This document shows positions 18,580 to 27,400 of a DNA stretch of 64,000 nucleotides, piece by piece (position 1 is the first letter of the stretch; each line of letters begins with the position of its first letter). The DNA is from CAMTVQ01 sp947085255 (GTDB taxonomy: Bacteria > Bacteroidota > Bacteroidia > Sphingobacteriales > Sphingobacteriaceae): positions 1-64,000 of the forward strand of contig CAMTVQ010000012.1 of NCBI GenBank assembly GCA_947085255.1, in the 5' to 3' direction. The position numbers were made by a program, and so were the translations under genes. The notes below the pieces were generated by a model. It saw nothing but the letters and a program-made list of their open reading frames with translations, was not told the origin of the DNA and made no database searches.

Positions 18580-18617
18580 AAATCATCCGGCTGTGGTACA
18601 GTCGGATGATTTTTTGT
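18580..18617. terminator. Hairpin terminator between two parvulin genes
   Basis: AAATCATCCG at 18580-18589 pairs perfectly with CGGATGATTT at 18603-18612. The inner CTGT/ACAG pairs extend it to a long stem with a GGT loop. Read on the minus strand (the direction of the flanking genes) the 3' side is TCGTTTTAC; on the plus strand it is a T6 run. It may end or attenuate the transcript of the upstream 653-residue isomerase. Confidence 0.7.
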
Positions 18618-18641
18618 GCTACAATAAGCTATTATATTACA

Positions 18642-20603
18642 CTATTGTTTAATAAGTGTTTTAAATAATTCTTCATTTATCGTAACCGGATACTTATTTC
18701 TTAGGTTGGTAATCCACTCTTTTTCTAAGCTATTTTGGTATTCGGCTATTACCATACCACGTATTTCCGAAAGTTCTTTTGCTTGTACAGGTAGTACAGC
18801 TTTTACATCTACAAATAAAGTAGACGAGCCTTCTTCAATATCTTTTGTGATGCCTTTTTTCCACTCTATAGCATCAATTGTTTTATTATCGCCACGTTCA
18901 AATTTTGCCTTTTTAATTGTCAAGTTCAACGGGTTGCTTTTATTCACGTTAGCTAAAATCTTGTCTAAATCGGCACCATTCTTCTTAATCTCTTTGCGCA
19001 CTTGAGCAGCAATTTCTTTGCTTGCGCAAGTATAAATTGTTGCATCTAAACGTTGTTGCCATTGGTATTTGGTAATATTTTGTGCAAAGAAGTTTGCCAA
19101 ACCAGTACTGTCTTGTACTGCTTTGTCCCACACTGTTTTATCCGTTAGTTCAAACAGCAAAATACCATCTCTGTATTCTTTTAGTAATGCCTTAAAATCT
19201 GTAAAGTCATTTTCAAGTGTAGAGTCTGCATAACGTATCAAACGCTCGTTTGCAAATTGCTCGTACAATTTCTGAGCAGCAGCTTTAAACGAAATGTTTC
19301 CAGCCTGCATTTGGTTTACATCTACATATGCTGCAAAATCAGCCTGTGTTTTGGTAATACCTGCAAAAGTAAATAATGGTTTTACCAAGCCTTTGGCTTT
19401 GCTAGCTTCCCACTTACCAGTATAAATTCCAGAATCCAATGTTTTGGTAAATTCAGTAAGCGCCTTAGGATATGCTACGAAATTGTATTTTTTCTTTAAA
19501 CGGGTAATAAAACTCTGCTTGTTCAGCTCCGAGCGGCTATCTTGCTGTATGCTGCGCTTTAGCTGAGGCAACATCTCTTCGTATTTTGGTAAAGGCTTGC
19601 GGTCGATGCGTTTTACAATGTGCCAGCCGAATTGTGTAGCAAATGGAGCAGAGTATTGACCATTTTCTGTCAAATTAAATGCCTGCACTTCAAACGAAGG
19701 AATCATTTTTCCAGTACCAAAATATCTATCAATTACACCACCGTTGCGGGCAGAACCTTTATCTTCCGAAAACTGACCAGCTAATGTTTCAAAAGCTTCA
19801 CCAGCTTGTAGTCTGCGGTATATTTCGTCTATTTTTTCTTTTGCTTTCAACGAATCCGCCGACTTCATATCGGTAGTTGTTTTTAGTAAAATATGAGCCA
19901 CTTTTATTTCGCCTTGTGCAGCGCGGCTATCTGTAATTTTTATTAAATGGTATCCGTAGCGAGTGCGTACCGGCATAGATACTTGATTAATGGCAGTTGT
20001 GTAGGCAGCCGTTTCAAATGGATATACCATTGTAAAGGTGGTAAAGAAGCCTAAATCTCCTTTGTTCTCTTTTGCACTTAGGTCTTCCGATACGGTAGAA
20101 GCTAATTTTGCAAAGTCTTCTCCGTTCATAATGCGTTTACGCAAGGCTAATACCTTTTTGTAAGCTGCTGTTGTATCTTTTGGTGAAGCATTTTCTGCAC
20201 AATTTATTAAAATATGACTAGCACGAATTTCCTTTTGCGAACGGTCGTACGCTTCTGTAATCAATTTATCTGATACCTCTTTATCGGTTAAATAAGGCTG
20301 AGCCAGCTGGCGGCGATAACCGCTAAGCTCTTTTTTAAAGGCAGCTGCTGTATCCAAACCTAAAGCTTCCGCTTCTTTTACCTTCAATCTAAAATTAATG
20401 TACAACTCTAAGTATTCGCGCAACGATTGCTCGTTAGTAGCGGTTTGCTTGGCATTGTTTTTTTTGTAAACGCTTTCAAATTCCGAAATACTAACTTTAT
20501 CTGTGCCAATGGTAATTAGCGCATCAGCCGATTGAGCCGAAACACATTGTGTAATACTAAATGCAAGAATTAAACTAAATAGAATGTTGCTGCTGGTCTT
20601 CAT
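18642..20603 (-). CDS. Periplasmic double-parvulin peptidylprolyl isomerase (PpiD/SurA-like)
   Basis: A 653-residue exported protein (signal peptide ending CVSAQS). Two complete PpiC/parvulin rotamase domains follow an N-terminal helical chaperone region: 'RASHILINC...NKGDLGFFTTFTMVYPFE...TRYGYHLIKI' around 130-235 and 'KVAHILLKT...ARNGGVIDRYFG...FGWHIVKRI' around 235-345. The last 300 residues are a helical region without a recognised domain. The protein should catalyse proline isomerisation and hold unfolded outer-membrane proteins in the periplasm. It is adjacent to a second SurA-like gene, a tandem arrangement common in Bacteroidota. Confidence 0.88.
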   Translation of the reverse strand: MKTSSNILFSLILAFSITQCVSAQSADALITIGTDKVSISEFESVYKKNNAKQTATNEQSLREYLELYINFRLKVKEAEALGLDTAAAFKKELSGYRRQLAQPYLTDKEVSDKLITEAYDRSQKEIRASHILINCAENASPKDTTAAYKKVLALRKRIMNGEDFAKLASTVSEDLSAKENKGDLGFFTTFTMVYPFETAAYTTAINQVSMPVRTRYGYHLIKITDSRAAQGEIKVAHILLKTTTDMKSADSLKAKEKIDEIYRRLQAGEAFETLAGQFSEDKGSARNGGVIDRYFGTGKMIPSFEVQAFNLTENGQYSAPFATQFGWHIVKRIDRKPLPKYEEMLPQLKRSIQQDSRSELNKQSFITRLKKKYNFVAYPKALTEFTKTLDSGIYTGKWEASKAKGLVKPLFTFAGITKTQADFAAYVDVNQMQAGNISFKAAAQKLYEQFANERLIRYADSTLENDFTDFKALLKEYRDGILLFELTDKTVWDKAVQDSTGLANFFAQNITKYQWQQRLDATIYTCASKEIAAQVRKEIKKNGADLDKILANVNKSNPLNLTIKKAKFERGDNKTIDAIEWKKGITKDIEEGSSTLFVDVKAVLPVQAKELSEIRGMVIAEYQNSLEKEWITNLRNKYPVTINEELFKTLIKQ

Positions 20604-20655
20604 GTTTTTATTAATAATTTAGAACGCGAAAATAGGTAATTAATAACAAATAAAA

Positions 20656-21135
20656 ATGAACTTGATTGGTACAGATAATCCGTTAGCTATAAGCTTGTTG
20701 TTGAACGACGATATTTATCTGATTAAAGAGAAAGCGGCACCTCTGGCATTCGATTATTGGGGAGGTAATGCGAAGTTTATACTGGTTGTACATACTGATG
20801 CGCAAGAAAAATACAGCACAGAGGCCGATAAAACTTTTCTGTTAAAAATGTTGGCAGCACTAAAACTTACCGAAGAACATATTGCATTTCTGAACATAGC
20901 GCATTATCCAAATGTGGTAATGGAGCAGCTTATCGATTTTTTCGCTTGCAATAAGGTATTAGTTTTTGGAGTAAATCCGCAACAACTAAACTGCGATGCA
21001 AGTGCCTATAACATTGTAGAGTTGCAACGTGTAAAACTACTATGTGCCGATAGTTTGCAGGTGCTAACAAATGATGTTACTAAAAAAACAGCCCTTTGGA
21101 AACAATTGCAACAGCTTTTTGGCATAGGTAAATAG
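20656..21135 (+). CDS. Conserved hypothetical protein, 159 residues
   Basis: I do not recognise a named family. The protein has no signal peptide or membrane segment. It shows an alternating alpha/beta pattern ('FILVVHTD', 'LNIAHYP', 'VLVFGVNP', 'VELQRVKLLCADS'). It ends in a helix of the form 'TNDVTKKTALWKQLQQLFG'. That tail (small residues, basic pair, ALWxxL) recalls the end of the DNA polymerase III psi subunit HolD, and the fold pattern would be compatible, but overall similarity is too weak to assign. The gene is divergent from the double-parvulin gene (52-base spacer) and 36 bases before rdgB, with which it is probably cotranscribed. Confidence 0.7.
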   Translation: MNLIGTDNPLAISLLLNDDIYLIKEKAAPLAFDYWGGNAKFILVVHTDAQEKYSTEADKTFLLKMLAALKLTEEHIAFLNIAHYPNVVMEQLIDFFACNKVLVFGVNPQQLNCDASAYNIVELQRVKLLCADSLQVLTNDVTKKTALWKQLQQLFGIGK

Positions 21136-21171
21136 TACACCACCATTTTCTACTGTAAAATCTCAACTATA

Positions 21172-21789
21172 ATGCCGTCAACTCTTGTATTTGCAAGCCA
21201 TAATAAACACAAAGTAGAAGAAATAGCGCAAGCACTTTCTGGTAAGTACGAATTGCAATCGCTTACCGATATTGGTTGTGTAACCGAAATTCCAGAAACG
21301 GGTACTACGTTACACGAAAATGCCCTGCTCAAAGCCCGATTTGTGCATCAAACCTATGGCTTAGATTGTTTTGCTGATGATACGGGCTTAGAAATAGCAG
21401 CACTCAATAACGAGCCAGGCGTATATTCGGCACGCTATGCCGGCGAGCATAAAAGTAGCGAAGACAATATGGATAAGGTGCTAACGCTACTGCAAGGTAA
21501 GGAAGATAGGACGGCACGTTTTCGTACCGTAATAGCACTGATATTACAAGGCAAAGAATACGTATTCGAAGGTATTGTTGAAGGAACTATCCGCACCGAA
21601 CGTGCTGGTACGGCTGGCTTTGGCTACGACCCTATTTTTGAGCCAAAAGGCTATGACGTTACGTTTGCAGAAATGACGATGGAGCAAAAGCACCAAATTA
21701 GCCACCGTGGCAGAGCTGTGGAACTGTTGATAGCATTTTTGGCTACTCATTTATCATCATCCGATGATAATATTTTGCCATCTGAATAA
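21172..21789 (+). CDS. rdgB: XTP/dITP diphosphatase (non-canonical purine NTP pyrophosphatase)
   Basis: A 205-residue HAM1/RdgB protein that removes inosine and xanthosine triphosphates from the nucleotide pool. Motifs: 'LVFASHNKHKVEEI' (phosphate-binding SxNxxK), 'FADDTGLEI' (catalytic acidic residues), 'PGVYSARYAG', 'GFGYDPIFEPKG' and 'SHRGRA'. The C-terminus extends about 12 residues past the usual end (THLSSSDDNILPSE). Downstream lies a repeat-like hairpin facing convergent rpiB. Confidence 0.95.
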   Translation: MPSTLVFASHNKHKVEEIAQALSGKYELQSLTDIGCVTEIPETGTTLHENALLKARFVHQTYGLDCFADDTGLEIAALNNEPGVYSARYAGEHKSSEDNMDKVLTLLQGKEDRTARFRTVIALILQGKEYVFEGIVEGTIRTERAGTAGFGYDPIFEPKGYDVTFAEMTMEQKHQISHRGRAVELLIAFLATHLSSSDDNILPSE

Positions 21790-21814
21790 GCAAAACGGTG
21801 TCTCTCTTTTTTCC

Positions 21815-21890
21815 TGGTCATGCCGAACTTGTTTCGGCATCTTTTAATTATAGGGAGTTGTTACACTTGAGCGAAGTCGAAGGATAGACC
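21815..21890. repeat. TCATGCCGAA-type intergenic repeat with hairpin
   Basis: ATGCCGAA at 21820-21827 and TTCGGCAT at 21833-21840 form an 8-bp hairpin with a 5-base loop, followed by CTTTTAATTAT. A second familiar segment, TTGAGCGAAGTCGAAGG, follows at about 21868-21884. Both pieces resemble short dispersed repeats I have seen in many Bacteroidota genomes. Lying between convergent rdgB and rpiB, the hairpin may also act as a terminator. Confidence 0.55.
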
Positions 21891-21893
21891 ATT

Positions 21894-22334
21894 TTAACAA
21901 TCGATCTTATTCACACGATTGGCGTGACGACCCCCTTCAAAATCGGTAGTTAAAAAAGTTTGTGCAATAGTTTTAGCAACCTCTGTGCTTACAAAACGTG
22001 CAGGGATACATAATACATTAGCATTATTATGTTGGCGCGCCAAGGCAGCCAGTTCTTCTTGCCAGCAAATAGCAGCCCGAATACCAACATGTTTGTTGGC
22101 GGTAATAGCTACTCCATTGGCGCTGCCGCAAATCAATATTCCCAATGTGTATTCTCCTTTACTTACTGCCACAGCTAAAGGATGGGCAAAGTCAGGATAA
22201 TCTACCGAATCGGTACCAAAGGCACCAAAGTCCTTTACACTATAGCCCTTTTCTTGTAAAAAAGCGATTAATAGTGCTTTATATTCAAATCCGGCGTGGT
22301 CGCCACCAATGGCTATAGTAGGGTTAGTTGGCAT
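21894..22334 (-). CDS. rpiB: Ribose-5-phosphate isomerase B
   Basis: A 146-residue RpiB/LacAB-type isomerase interconverting ribose-5-phosphate and ribulose-5-phosphate in the pentose phosphate pathway. 'IAIGGDHAGFEYK' is the N-terminal phosphate-binding motif, 'LGILICGSANGVAITANK' carries the catalytic cysteine (C69), and 'ARQHNNANVLCIPARF' the conserved His at 102. It is the last gene of the minus-strand unit and overlaps tatC by 11 bases, implying translational coupling. Confidence 0.96.
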   Translation of the reverse strand: MPTNPTIAIGGDHAGFEYKALLIAFLQEKGYSVKDFGAFGTDSVDYPDFAHPLAVAVSKGEYTLGILICGSANGVAITANKHVGIRAAICWQEELAALARQHNNANVLCIPARFVSTEVAKTIAQTFLTTDFEGGRHANRVNKIDC

Positions 22335-23208
22335 AAAATTCTTTTTCGGCTTGTTTACGCTTGCGTTCTACGTTGGCCGATATAAAAATACTTATTTCGT
22401 ACAAAATAAATAAAGGGAGCGATACTAATAATTGGGTAGGGATATCAGGAGATGGTGTAATAAATGCTGCCAATAATAAAATGATAAGTACCGCATGTTT
22501 ACGGTAAGTACGCATAAAAGCGGGAGTCATAATACCTACTTTGGATAAAAAGTAGATAACCATCGGCAACTCAAAAATAGCTCCTGCCGCCAATGTAAGT
22601 GTGGTTACCAAAGAAATGTAGGAGTCGAGAGATATTTGATTCAGTATTTGTGTGCTTATGGTGTACGACCCTAAAAATACAATCGACATGGGTGCGATAA
22701 TGTAATATCCGAATAATACCCCCATAAAAAAAAGCATAGATGTAAAGAATACTACACCTCGGGTTGTTTTTATCTCCCCTTCGGTAAGTGCAGGTTTTAT
22801 AAAGCGCCAAATTTCCCAAAACACATAAGGGAAAGCGGCAATAAGCCCTGCTATAAGCGAAATGCTGATGTGCTTGGTAAATTGCCCAGCCATTTCGGTA
22901 TTCATCAGTTTAAACCCGATTTCCTTCACACACAAGTCTGCCGAAAGGTTGAAACGGGCCGCTAATGCGCATAACTGTTGGTAGGTCCAAAATGAGGGAT
23001 TTTGTGGACCTAAAATAAGGGTATCGAACAAAAAATCTTTATAAGAAAAGGCAACTATCCCGAGTATAGCGATTACAGCTACCGAGCGTAATATGACCCA
23101 GCGCAGTGCCTCAATATGGTCAAAAAACGACATTTCGGTTTCTACCGTACGCGCTTTTGGCTTAAAAACAGTATCTAAAAATCGTTTTCTGGTGGAATTA
23201 TCGCTCAT
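22324..23208 (-). CDS. tatC: Twin-arginine translocase subunit TatC
   Basis: A 294-residue inner-membrane protein with six predicted transmembrane helices. 'MSFFDHIEALRWVILRS' near residue 26 is the conserved cytoplasmic N-terminal motif that reads Tat signal peptides, and 'YVFWEIWRFIKPALTEGE' is the cytoplasmic-loop motif with its conserved glutamate. TatC exports folded proteins together with TatA. No tatA gene lies beside it, which is common in Bacteroidota. It lies 22 bases after accC on the same strand. Confidence 0.95.
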   Translation of the reverse strand: MSDNSTRKRFLDTVFKPKARTVETEMSFFDHIEALRWVILRSVAVIAILGIVAFSYKDFLFDTLILGPQNPSFWTYQQLCALAARFNLSADLCVKEIGFKLMNTEMAGQFTKHISISLIAGLIAAFPYVFWEIWRFIKPALTEGEIKTTRGVVFFTSMLFFMGVLFGYYIIAPMSIVFLGSYTISTQILNQISLDSYISLVTTLTLAAGAIFELPMVIYFLSKVGIMTPAFMRTYRKHAVLIILLLAAFITPSPDIPTQLLVSLPLFILYEISIFISANVERKRKQAEKEFYAN

Positions 23209-23230
23209 TCGTATCCGTATTACCGGATTT

Positions 23231-24571
23231 TTATTCTGTTAAATCAAAAGTCTCCATAAACTTAGTGGTAAAGTTACCAGCAGCAAAATTAGGATCTTTC
23301 ATTAGGCGCAAATGGAAAGGAATAGTTGTTTTTACCCCTTCAATTACAAATTCGCTTAAAGCGCGTTCCATGGTACAAATAGCTTCTTCGCGTGTTTGTG
23401 CTACCGTTATCAATTTTGCAATCATCGAATCGTAATTCGGTGGAATTTGGTAGCCAGCATACACATGTGTATCTACACGCACACCATGACCTCCTGGAGA
23501 GTGAAAATGAGTGATTTTTCCCGGTGATGGGCGGAAGTTATTAAATGGATCCTCAGCATTAATACGGCATTCTATGGCGTGCATAGTTGGGAAGTATGAT
23601 TTACCCGAAATAGGAATACCTGCTGCTACCTTTATTTGTTCTTTTATTAAATCGTAATTGATTACCTCTTCGGTAACGGGATGTTCTACCTGAATACGGG
23701 TATTCATCTCCATAAAATAGAAATTACGGTGCTTATCAACCAAAAATTCAATAGTTCCTGCACCTTCGTAATTTACAGCCATAGCGCCCTTTATAGCAGC
23801 TTCGCCCATTTTTTTACGCAACTCATCGGTCATAAATGGAGAAGGAGATTCCTCTACCAGTTTTTGATGACGACGCTGTATCGAACAATCGCGCTCGGAT
23901 AAGTGACACACTTTTCCAAACTGATCACCAACCACTTGGATTTCGATGTGGCGTGGATCTTCAATGTATTTTTCTAAGTACATGCCATCGTTTCCGAAAG
24001 CAGCACCCGCCTCTTGTCGTGCCGAGTCCCAAGCTGGTTCAAACTCCTCATCTTTCCAAATAATACGCATACCCCTACCTCCACCACCAGCGGTAGCTTT
24101 GATAATTACAGGATAGCCCATTTTTTTAGATAAGGCAATTCCCTGTTTTACATCGGTTAATAAACCTTCTGAACCTGGAATGGTAGGAACACCTGCTTTT
24201 TTCATGGTGTCTTTGGCCGAAGCCTTATCACCCATACCATTTATTTGCTCCGGTGATGCACCAATAAATTTAATACCATGGTCGCGGCAAATACCCGAAA
24301 ATTTAGCATTTTCAGATAAAAAACCATAACCGGGGTGTATAGCATCTGCCGCAGTAATTTCTGCTGCAGCAATAATATTAGGAATACTTAGGTAAGAATC
24401 TTTGCTAGGTGGCGGACCAATACATACAGCTTCATCTGCAAAACGCACATGTAAACTATCTCTATCGGCAGTAGAATATACAGCTACCGTTTTAATACCC
24501 ATCTCTTTACAAGTGCGTATAATACGTAAAGCAATTTCGCCACGATTGGCAATTAATATTTTCTTAAACAT
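23231..24571 (-). CDS. accC: Acetyl-CoA carboxylase, biotin carboxylase subunit
   Basis: A 446-residue ATP-grasp enzyme that carboxylates biotin on AccB, the first committed step of fatty-acid synthesis. Motifs: 'KILIANRGEIALRIIRTC' at the start, 'HPGYGFLSENAKF', the glycine-rich ATP lid 'KATAGGGGRGMRI', 'ERDCSIQRRHQKLVEESPSP', and 'FMEMNTRIQVEHPVTE' with the catalytic residues. Length is the bacterial standard. It follows accB after an 81-base spacer that is filled by a palindromic repeat. Confidence 0.97.
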   Translation of the reverse strand: MFKKILIANRGEIALRIIRTCKEMGIKTVAVYSTADRDSLHVRFADEAVCIGPPPSKDSYLSIPNIIAAAEITAADAIHPGYGFLSENAKFSGICRDHGIKFIGASPEQINGMGDKASAKDTMKKAGVPTIPGSEGLLTDVKQGIALSKKMGYPVIIKATAGGGGRGMRIIWKDEEFEPAWDSARQEAGAAFGNDGMYLEKYIEDPRHIEIQVVGDQFGKVCHLSERDCSIQRRHQKLVEESPSPFMTDELRKKMGEAAIKGAMAVNYEGAGTIEFLVDKHRNFYFMEMNTRIQVEHPVTEEVINYDLIKEQIKVAAGIPISGKSYFPTMHAIECRINAEDPFNNFRPSPGKITHFHSPGGHGVRVDTHVYAGYQIPPNYDSMIAKLITVAQTREEAICTMERALSEFVIEGVKTTIPFHLRLMKDPNFAAGNFTTKFMETFDLTE

Positions 24572-24576
24572 AATTT

Positions 24577-24660
24577 TAATGTGCTAATGTGCTAATGTGT
24601 AAATATGCAGATGATATAAATTTGCATATCTGCACATTAATTAATTTGCACATTAATTAG
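24577..24660. repeat. AATGTGCT palindromic repeat element between accB and accC
   Basis: The spacer begins with about 2.6 tandem copies of AATGTGCT (from 24578) and ends with inverted CACATTAATT copies (24633-24659). An inner pair, TGCAGAT and ATCTGCA, can extend the fold. The distal end overlaps the accB stop codon, so the element supplies the last bases of the gene. On the minus-strand transcript it would fold between accB and accC. Confidence 0.6.
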
Positions 24661-25126
24661 GTTCTACTAAAAATAAAGGTTGGTCGTATTCTACTGGACT
24701 AGCATTGTCTACCAATACTTTCACGATTTTGCCCGAAATTTCCGATTCTATTTCATTAAATAGTTTCATGGCCTCGATAATGCAAACGGGTTGTCCTGAC
24801 TTTATTTCATCACCAACATTTACAAATGATGGTTTTTCGGGGGTCGACGAACGATAGAACGTGCCAATCATCGGTGATTTTATGGTGATAAGATGGCTAT
24901 CAGCCGCTGGTGTAGTTGCTGCCGGTGCCGGGTTGCTACCTGCTGCAGCAACTGGTGCAGCAATCGGGGCTGCTACTGGCGCTGCTACCTGTGTAGTATA
25001 TACAGTAGGCAGGGCAGTAAGCTCAGCTTTTATAGTTATTTTAAAATCTTTTTGTTCAATAGCTACTTCGCTTACGCCAGCTTTCGATACAAATTTTATT
25101 AGTTCCTGAATTTGTTTAATGTCCAT
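24653..25126 (-). CDS. accB: Acetyl-CoA carboxylase biotin carboxyl carrier protein
   Basis: A 157-residue carrier protein. The C-terminal biotinyl domain contains 'CIIEAMKLFNEIESE' with the biotinylated lysine at 121, and 'PMIGTFYRSSTPEKPSFVNVGD' forms the characteristic thumb. The N-terminal 35 residues form the dimerisation helix region, joined by a flexible Ala/Pro linker (residues about 45-75). It shuttles carboxybiotin from AccC to the carboxyltransferase, whose genes are not in this window. It sits 85 bases downstream of fabH in the same unit. Confidence 0.97.
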   Translation of the reverse strand: MDIKQIQELIKFVSKAGVSEVAIEQKDFKITIKAELTALPTVYTTQVAAPVAAPIAAPVAAAGSNPAPAATTPAADSHLITIKSPMIGTFYRSSTPEKPSFVNVGDEIKSGQPVCIIEAMKLFNEIESEISGKIVKVLVDNASPVEYDQPLFLVEPN

Positions 25127-25211
25127 AATCGGATAAGTTTGGTATTAACTGCAATGTTATAGAAATGTATGGTAAGTACAAAAAAATATGGAATAAGAGT
25201 AGATTAAGTAT

Positions 25212-26201
25212 TTAGTACGCCCACTTTAAATAGATAGAGCCCCATGTAAAACCGCCCCCAAAGGCTGCTAAAACAATGTTATCTCCTTTTTTGAGCTGTT
25301 TTTCCCATTCCCACAAGCATAATGGAATAGTGCCATTTGTGGTGTTGCCAAAACGCTCAATATTTATCATTACTTTTTCGGAGCCAACGCCCATACGTGA
25401 TGCTGTAGCGTCAATAATACGTTTATTAGCTTGATGGGGTACTAGCCAAGCTACATCTGCTGCGGTAAGGTTGTTGCGTTCCATAATTTGGGCAGCTACG
25501 TCGGCCATGTTGGTTACGGCAAACTTAAATACTTGTTGTCCTTCTTGGTACACGTAATGTTCGCCAGCATCAACAGTTTCATGCGAGGCTGGTTTTGCAG
25601 ACCCACCTGCTTTTTGATGTAAAAATGCTCTGCCAGAACCGTCACTTTTTAGAATACTGTCCTGTATTCCAAATCCTTCTGTGTTTGGTTCAAGAAGTAC
25701 TGCACCGCAACCATCACCAAAAATGATGCAGGTACTACGGTCTTGGTAATCTACAATTGAAGACATCTTATCTGCTCCAACTACCACAACTTTTTTATGC
25801 GTGCCTGTTTCAATAAATTTAGTAGCTGTAGCTAAGGCATAAATAAAACCAGAGCAAGCTGCGTTTATATCAAACCCCCAAGCATTTTTTGCCCCAATTT
25901 TATCGGTAATAATATTAGCCGTTGCAGGAAATTGCATGTCGGGGGTGGTGGTGGCACAAATTAATAAGTCAATTTCAGAAGCATCAATACCACGTTTTTG
26001 TAGTAATAATGCAACTGCTTTTGCCGCCATATCAGAGGTGCCTAAGCCTGCTCCTTTTAAAATTCTACGTTCTTTTATTCCCGTTCGCGAAATAATCCAT
26101 TCGTCACTAGTATCAACCATTTTTTCCAATTCGGCATTGGCTAATACATATTCCGGAACGTATCCGCCAATAGCGGTAATGGCAGCCTGAATTTTGCTCA
26201 T
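25212..26201 (-). CDS. fabH: 3-oxoacyl-[acyl-carrier-protein] synthase III
   Basis: A 329-residue thiolase-fold enzyme that condenses an acyl-CoA primer with malonyl-ACP. The catalytic triad is visible: C116 in 'NAACSGFIYAL', H256 in 'WLVPHQANKRIID', and N286 in 'ERFGNTTNG'. The N-terminal motif 'TSDEWIISRTGIKERRI' is diagnostic of FabH. It is 64 bases downstream of plsX and upstream of accB. Substrate preference (acetyl or branched primer) cannot be read directly; many Bacteroidota make branched iso-acids. Confidence 0.96.
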   Translation of the reverse strand: MSKIQAAITAIGGYVPEYVLANAELEKMVDTSDEWIISRTGIKERRILKGAGLGTSDMAAKAVALLLQKRGIDASEIDLLICATTTPDMQFPATANIITDKIGAKNAWGFDINAACSGFIYALATATKFIETGTHKKVVVVGADKMSSIVDYQDRSTCIIFGDGCGAVLLEPNTEGFGIQDSILKSDGSGRAFLHQKAGGSAKPASHETVDAGEHYVYQEGQQVFKFAVTNMADVAAQIMERNNLTAADVAWLVPHQANKRIIDATASRMGVGSEKVMINIERFGNTTNGTIPLCLWEWEKQLKKGDNIVLAAFGGGFTWGSIYLKWAY

Positions 26202-26265
26202 GGGGTATATTTTGGTGAAAAAAAGTTAATTTTTTTAGGTAGACCCGAACGTTAAAGGTAATGTT

Positions 26266-27204
26266 TTAATTAAAAGCAGCTCTGATTTTTTCGTTGAGCT
26301 TAGAATTGTATAAATCACGTGCTAATAGTAGCATGTTTTTAATCGCTTTTGGGTTAGATATGCCGTGTCCGATAACTACAGGGGCATTAATACCTAAAAT
26401 AGGACTTCCTCCATAGTTTTCGTAGTTAAAACGGTCAAAAAATTCATCCTTAAAGCCTTTTTTTAACGTCATAACGTAAAAATATTCGGCTAATTTTAGA
26501 GCTACGTTGCCAGTAAAACCATCACACACTACTACGTCAGATTTATCATTAAATAAATCGCGACCCTCTACGTTTCCTGCAAACTGGAATTTTTGAGTCT
26601 CCTTCATTAGCGTATAGGTAGCTTGAGTAAGTAAATTACCTTTTTCTTCTTCTTCACCCAAATTGAGTAGGGCTACTTTAGGGTGGCTAATACCATATAC
26701 AAATTCTGCATAAAGTGAACCCAATATGCCAAATTGTAGCAGTACATCTGGTTTACAATCTGCATTGGCGCCAACATCTAACATAATGCCAAATCCACCT
26801 TTTTCTTTTGGAAGAATAGAGGTAAGAGCCGGACGAATTACACCAGGTATTGTTTTTACGCTATACATGGCACCAACTAACATAGCACCTGTATTGCCAG
26901 CACTTGCAAATGAATCTATAGTGCCAGCCTTCAGCATCTGAAAACCTATACCAATGCTTGAGTTTGGTTTTTTGGTGATTGCTTTCACAGCATGCTCTCC
27001 CATACCAATATTGTCATCTGTATGAACAATATCAAAATGCTCTTTACTTACTCCTTTTGATTCGAGTATTGGTAAAAAGGCAGCAGTATCGCCAATTAAT
27101 ACTAAGCGATGATCTTTGGGTAGTTCGTTTAAAGCTTCAATCGCGCCTAAGGTGGTAGCCTCTGGCGCAAAATCTCCACCCATAATATCTAAGCCTATGC
27201 GCAT
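26266..27204 (-). CDS. plsX: Phosphate acyltransferase
   Basis: A 312-residue PlsX protein that converts acyl-ACP to acyl-phosphate for phospholipid synthesis. 'IGLDIMGGDFAPEATTLGAIEA' opens the protein as expected. 'ASAGNTGAMLVGAMY', 'LDVGANADCKPDVLLQFGILGS' and 'VVVCDGFTGNVALKLAE' are the other conserved blocks. It follows rpmF with one intervening base, the ancestral rpmF-plsX-fabH order seen across bacteria, which ties membrane-lipid initiation to ribosome supply. Confidence 0.96.
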   Translation of the reverse strand: MRIGLDIMGGDFAPEATTLGAIEALNELPKDHRLVLIGDTAAFLPILESKGVSKEHFDIVHTDDNIGMGEHAVKAITKKPNSSIGIGFQMLKAGTIDSFASAGNTGAMLVGAMYSVKTIPGVIRPALTSILPKEKGGFGIMLDVGANADCKPDVLLQFGILGSLYAEFVYGISHPKVALLNLGEEEEKGNLLTQATYTLMKETQKFQFAGNVEGRDLFNDKSDVVVCDGFTGNVALKLAEYFYVMTLKKGFKDEFFDRFNYENYGGSPILGINAPVVIGHGISNPKAIKNMLLLARDLYNSKLNEKIRAAFN

Positions 27205-27205
27205 A

Positions 27206-27394
27206 TTATTTGCTTGCGTTTTCTACAATCATTTTGCCTTTGTAAAACAAGTTACCATCTACCATATAGGCACGGTGTGGCATGTGTACAGTGCCAGTTG
27301 TAGGGCATGTAACTAATGTTGATGCTACTGCTTTGTAATGTGTTCTGCCCTTATCTCTGCGAGATTTCGACATTTTCCGTTTCGGGTGTGGCAT
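27206..27394 (-). CDS. rpmF: 50S ribosomal protein L32
   Basis: A 62-residue protein starting MPHPKRKMSKSRRDKGRTHY, the highly conserved basic L32 N-terminus. The usual zinc ribbon is reduced: 'CPTTG' has one cysteine and the second half reads 'HRAYMVDG', the zinc-free type common in Bacteroidota. It stands between DUF177 and plsX. Its start codon is preceded by a T6 run and an array of five heptamers. Confidence 0.97.
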   Translation of the reverse strand: MPHPKRKMSKSRRDKGRTHYKAVASTLVTCPTTGTVHMPHRAYMVDGNLFYKGKMIVENASK

Positions 27395-27400
27395 AAAAAA

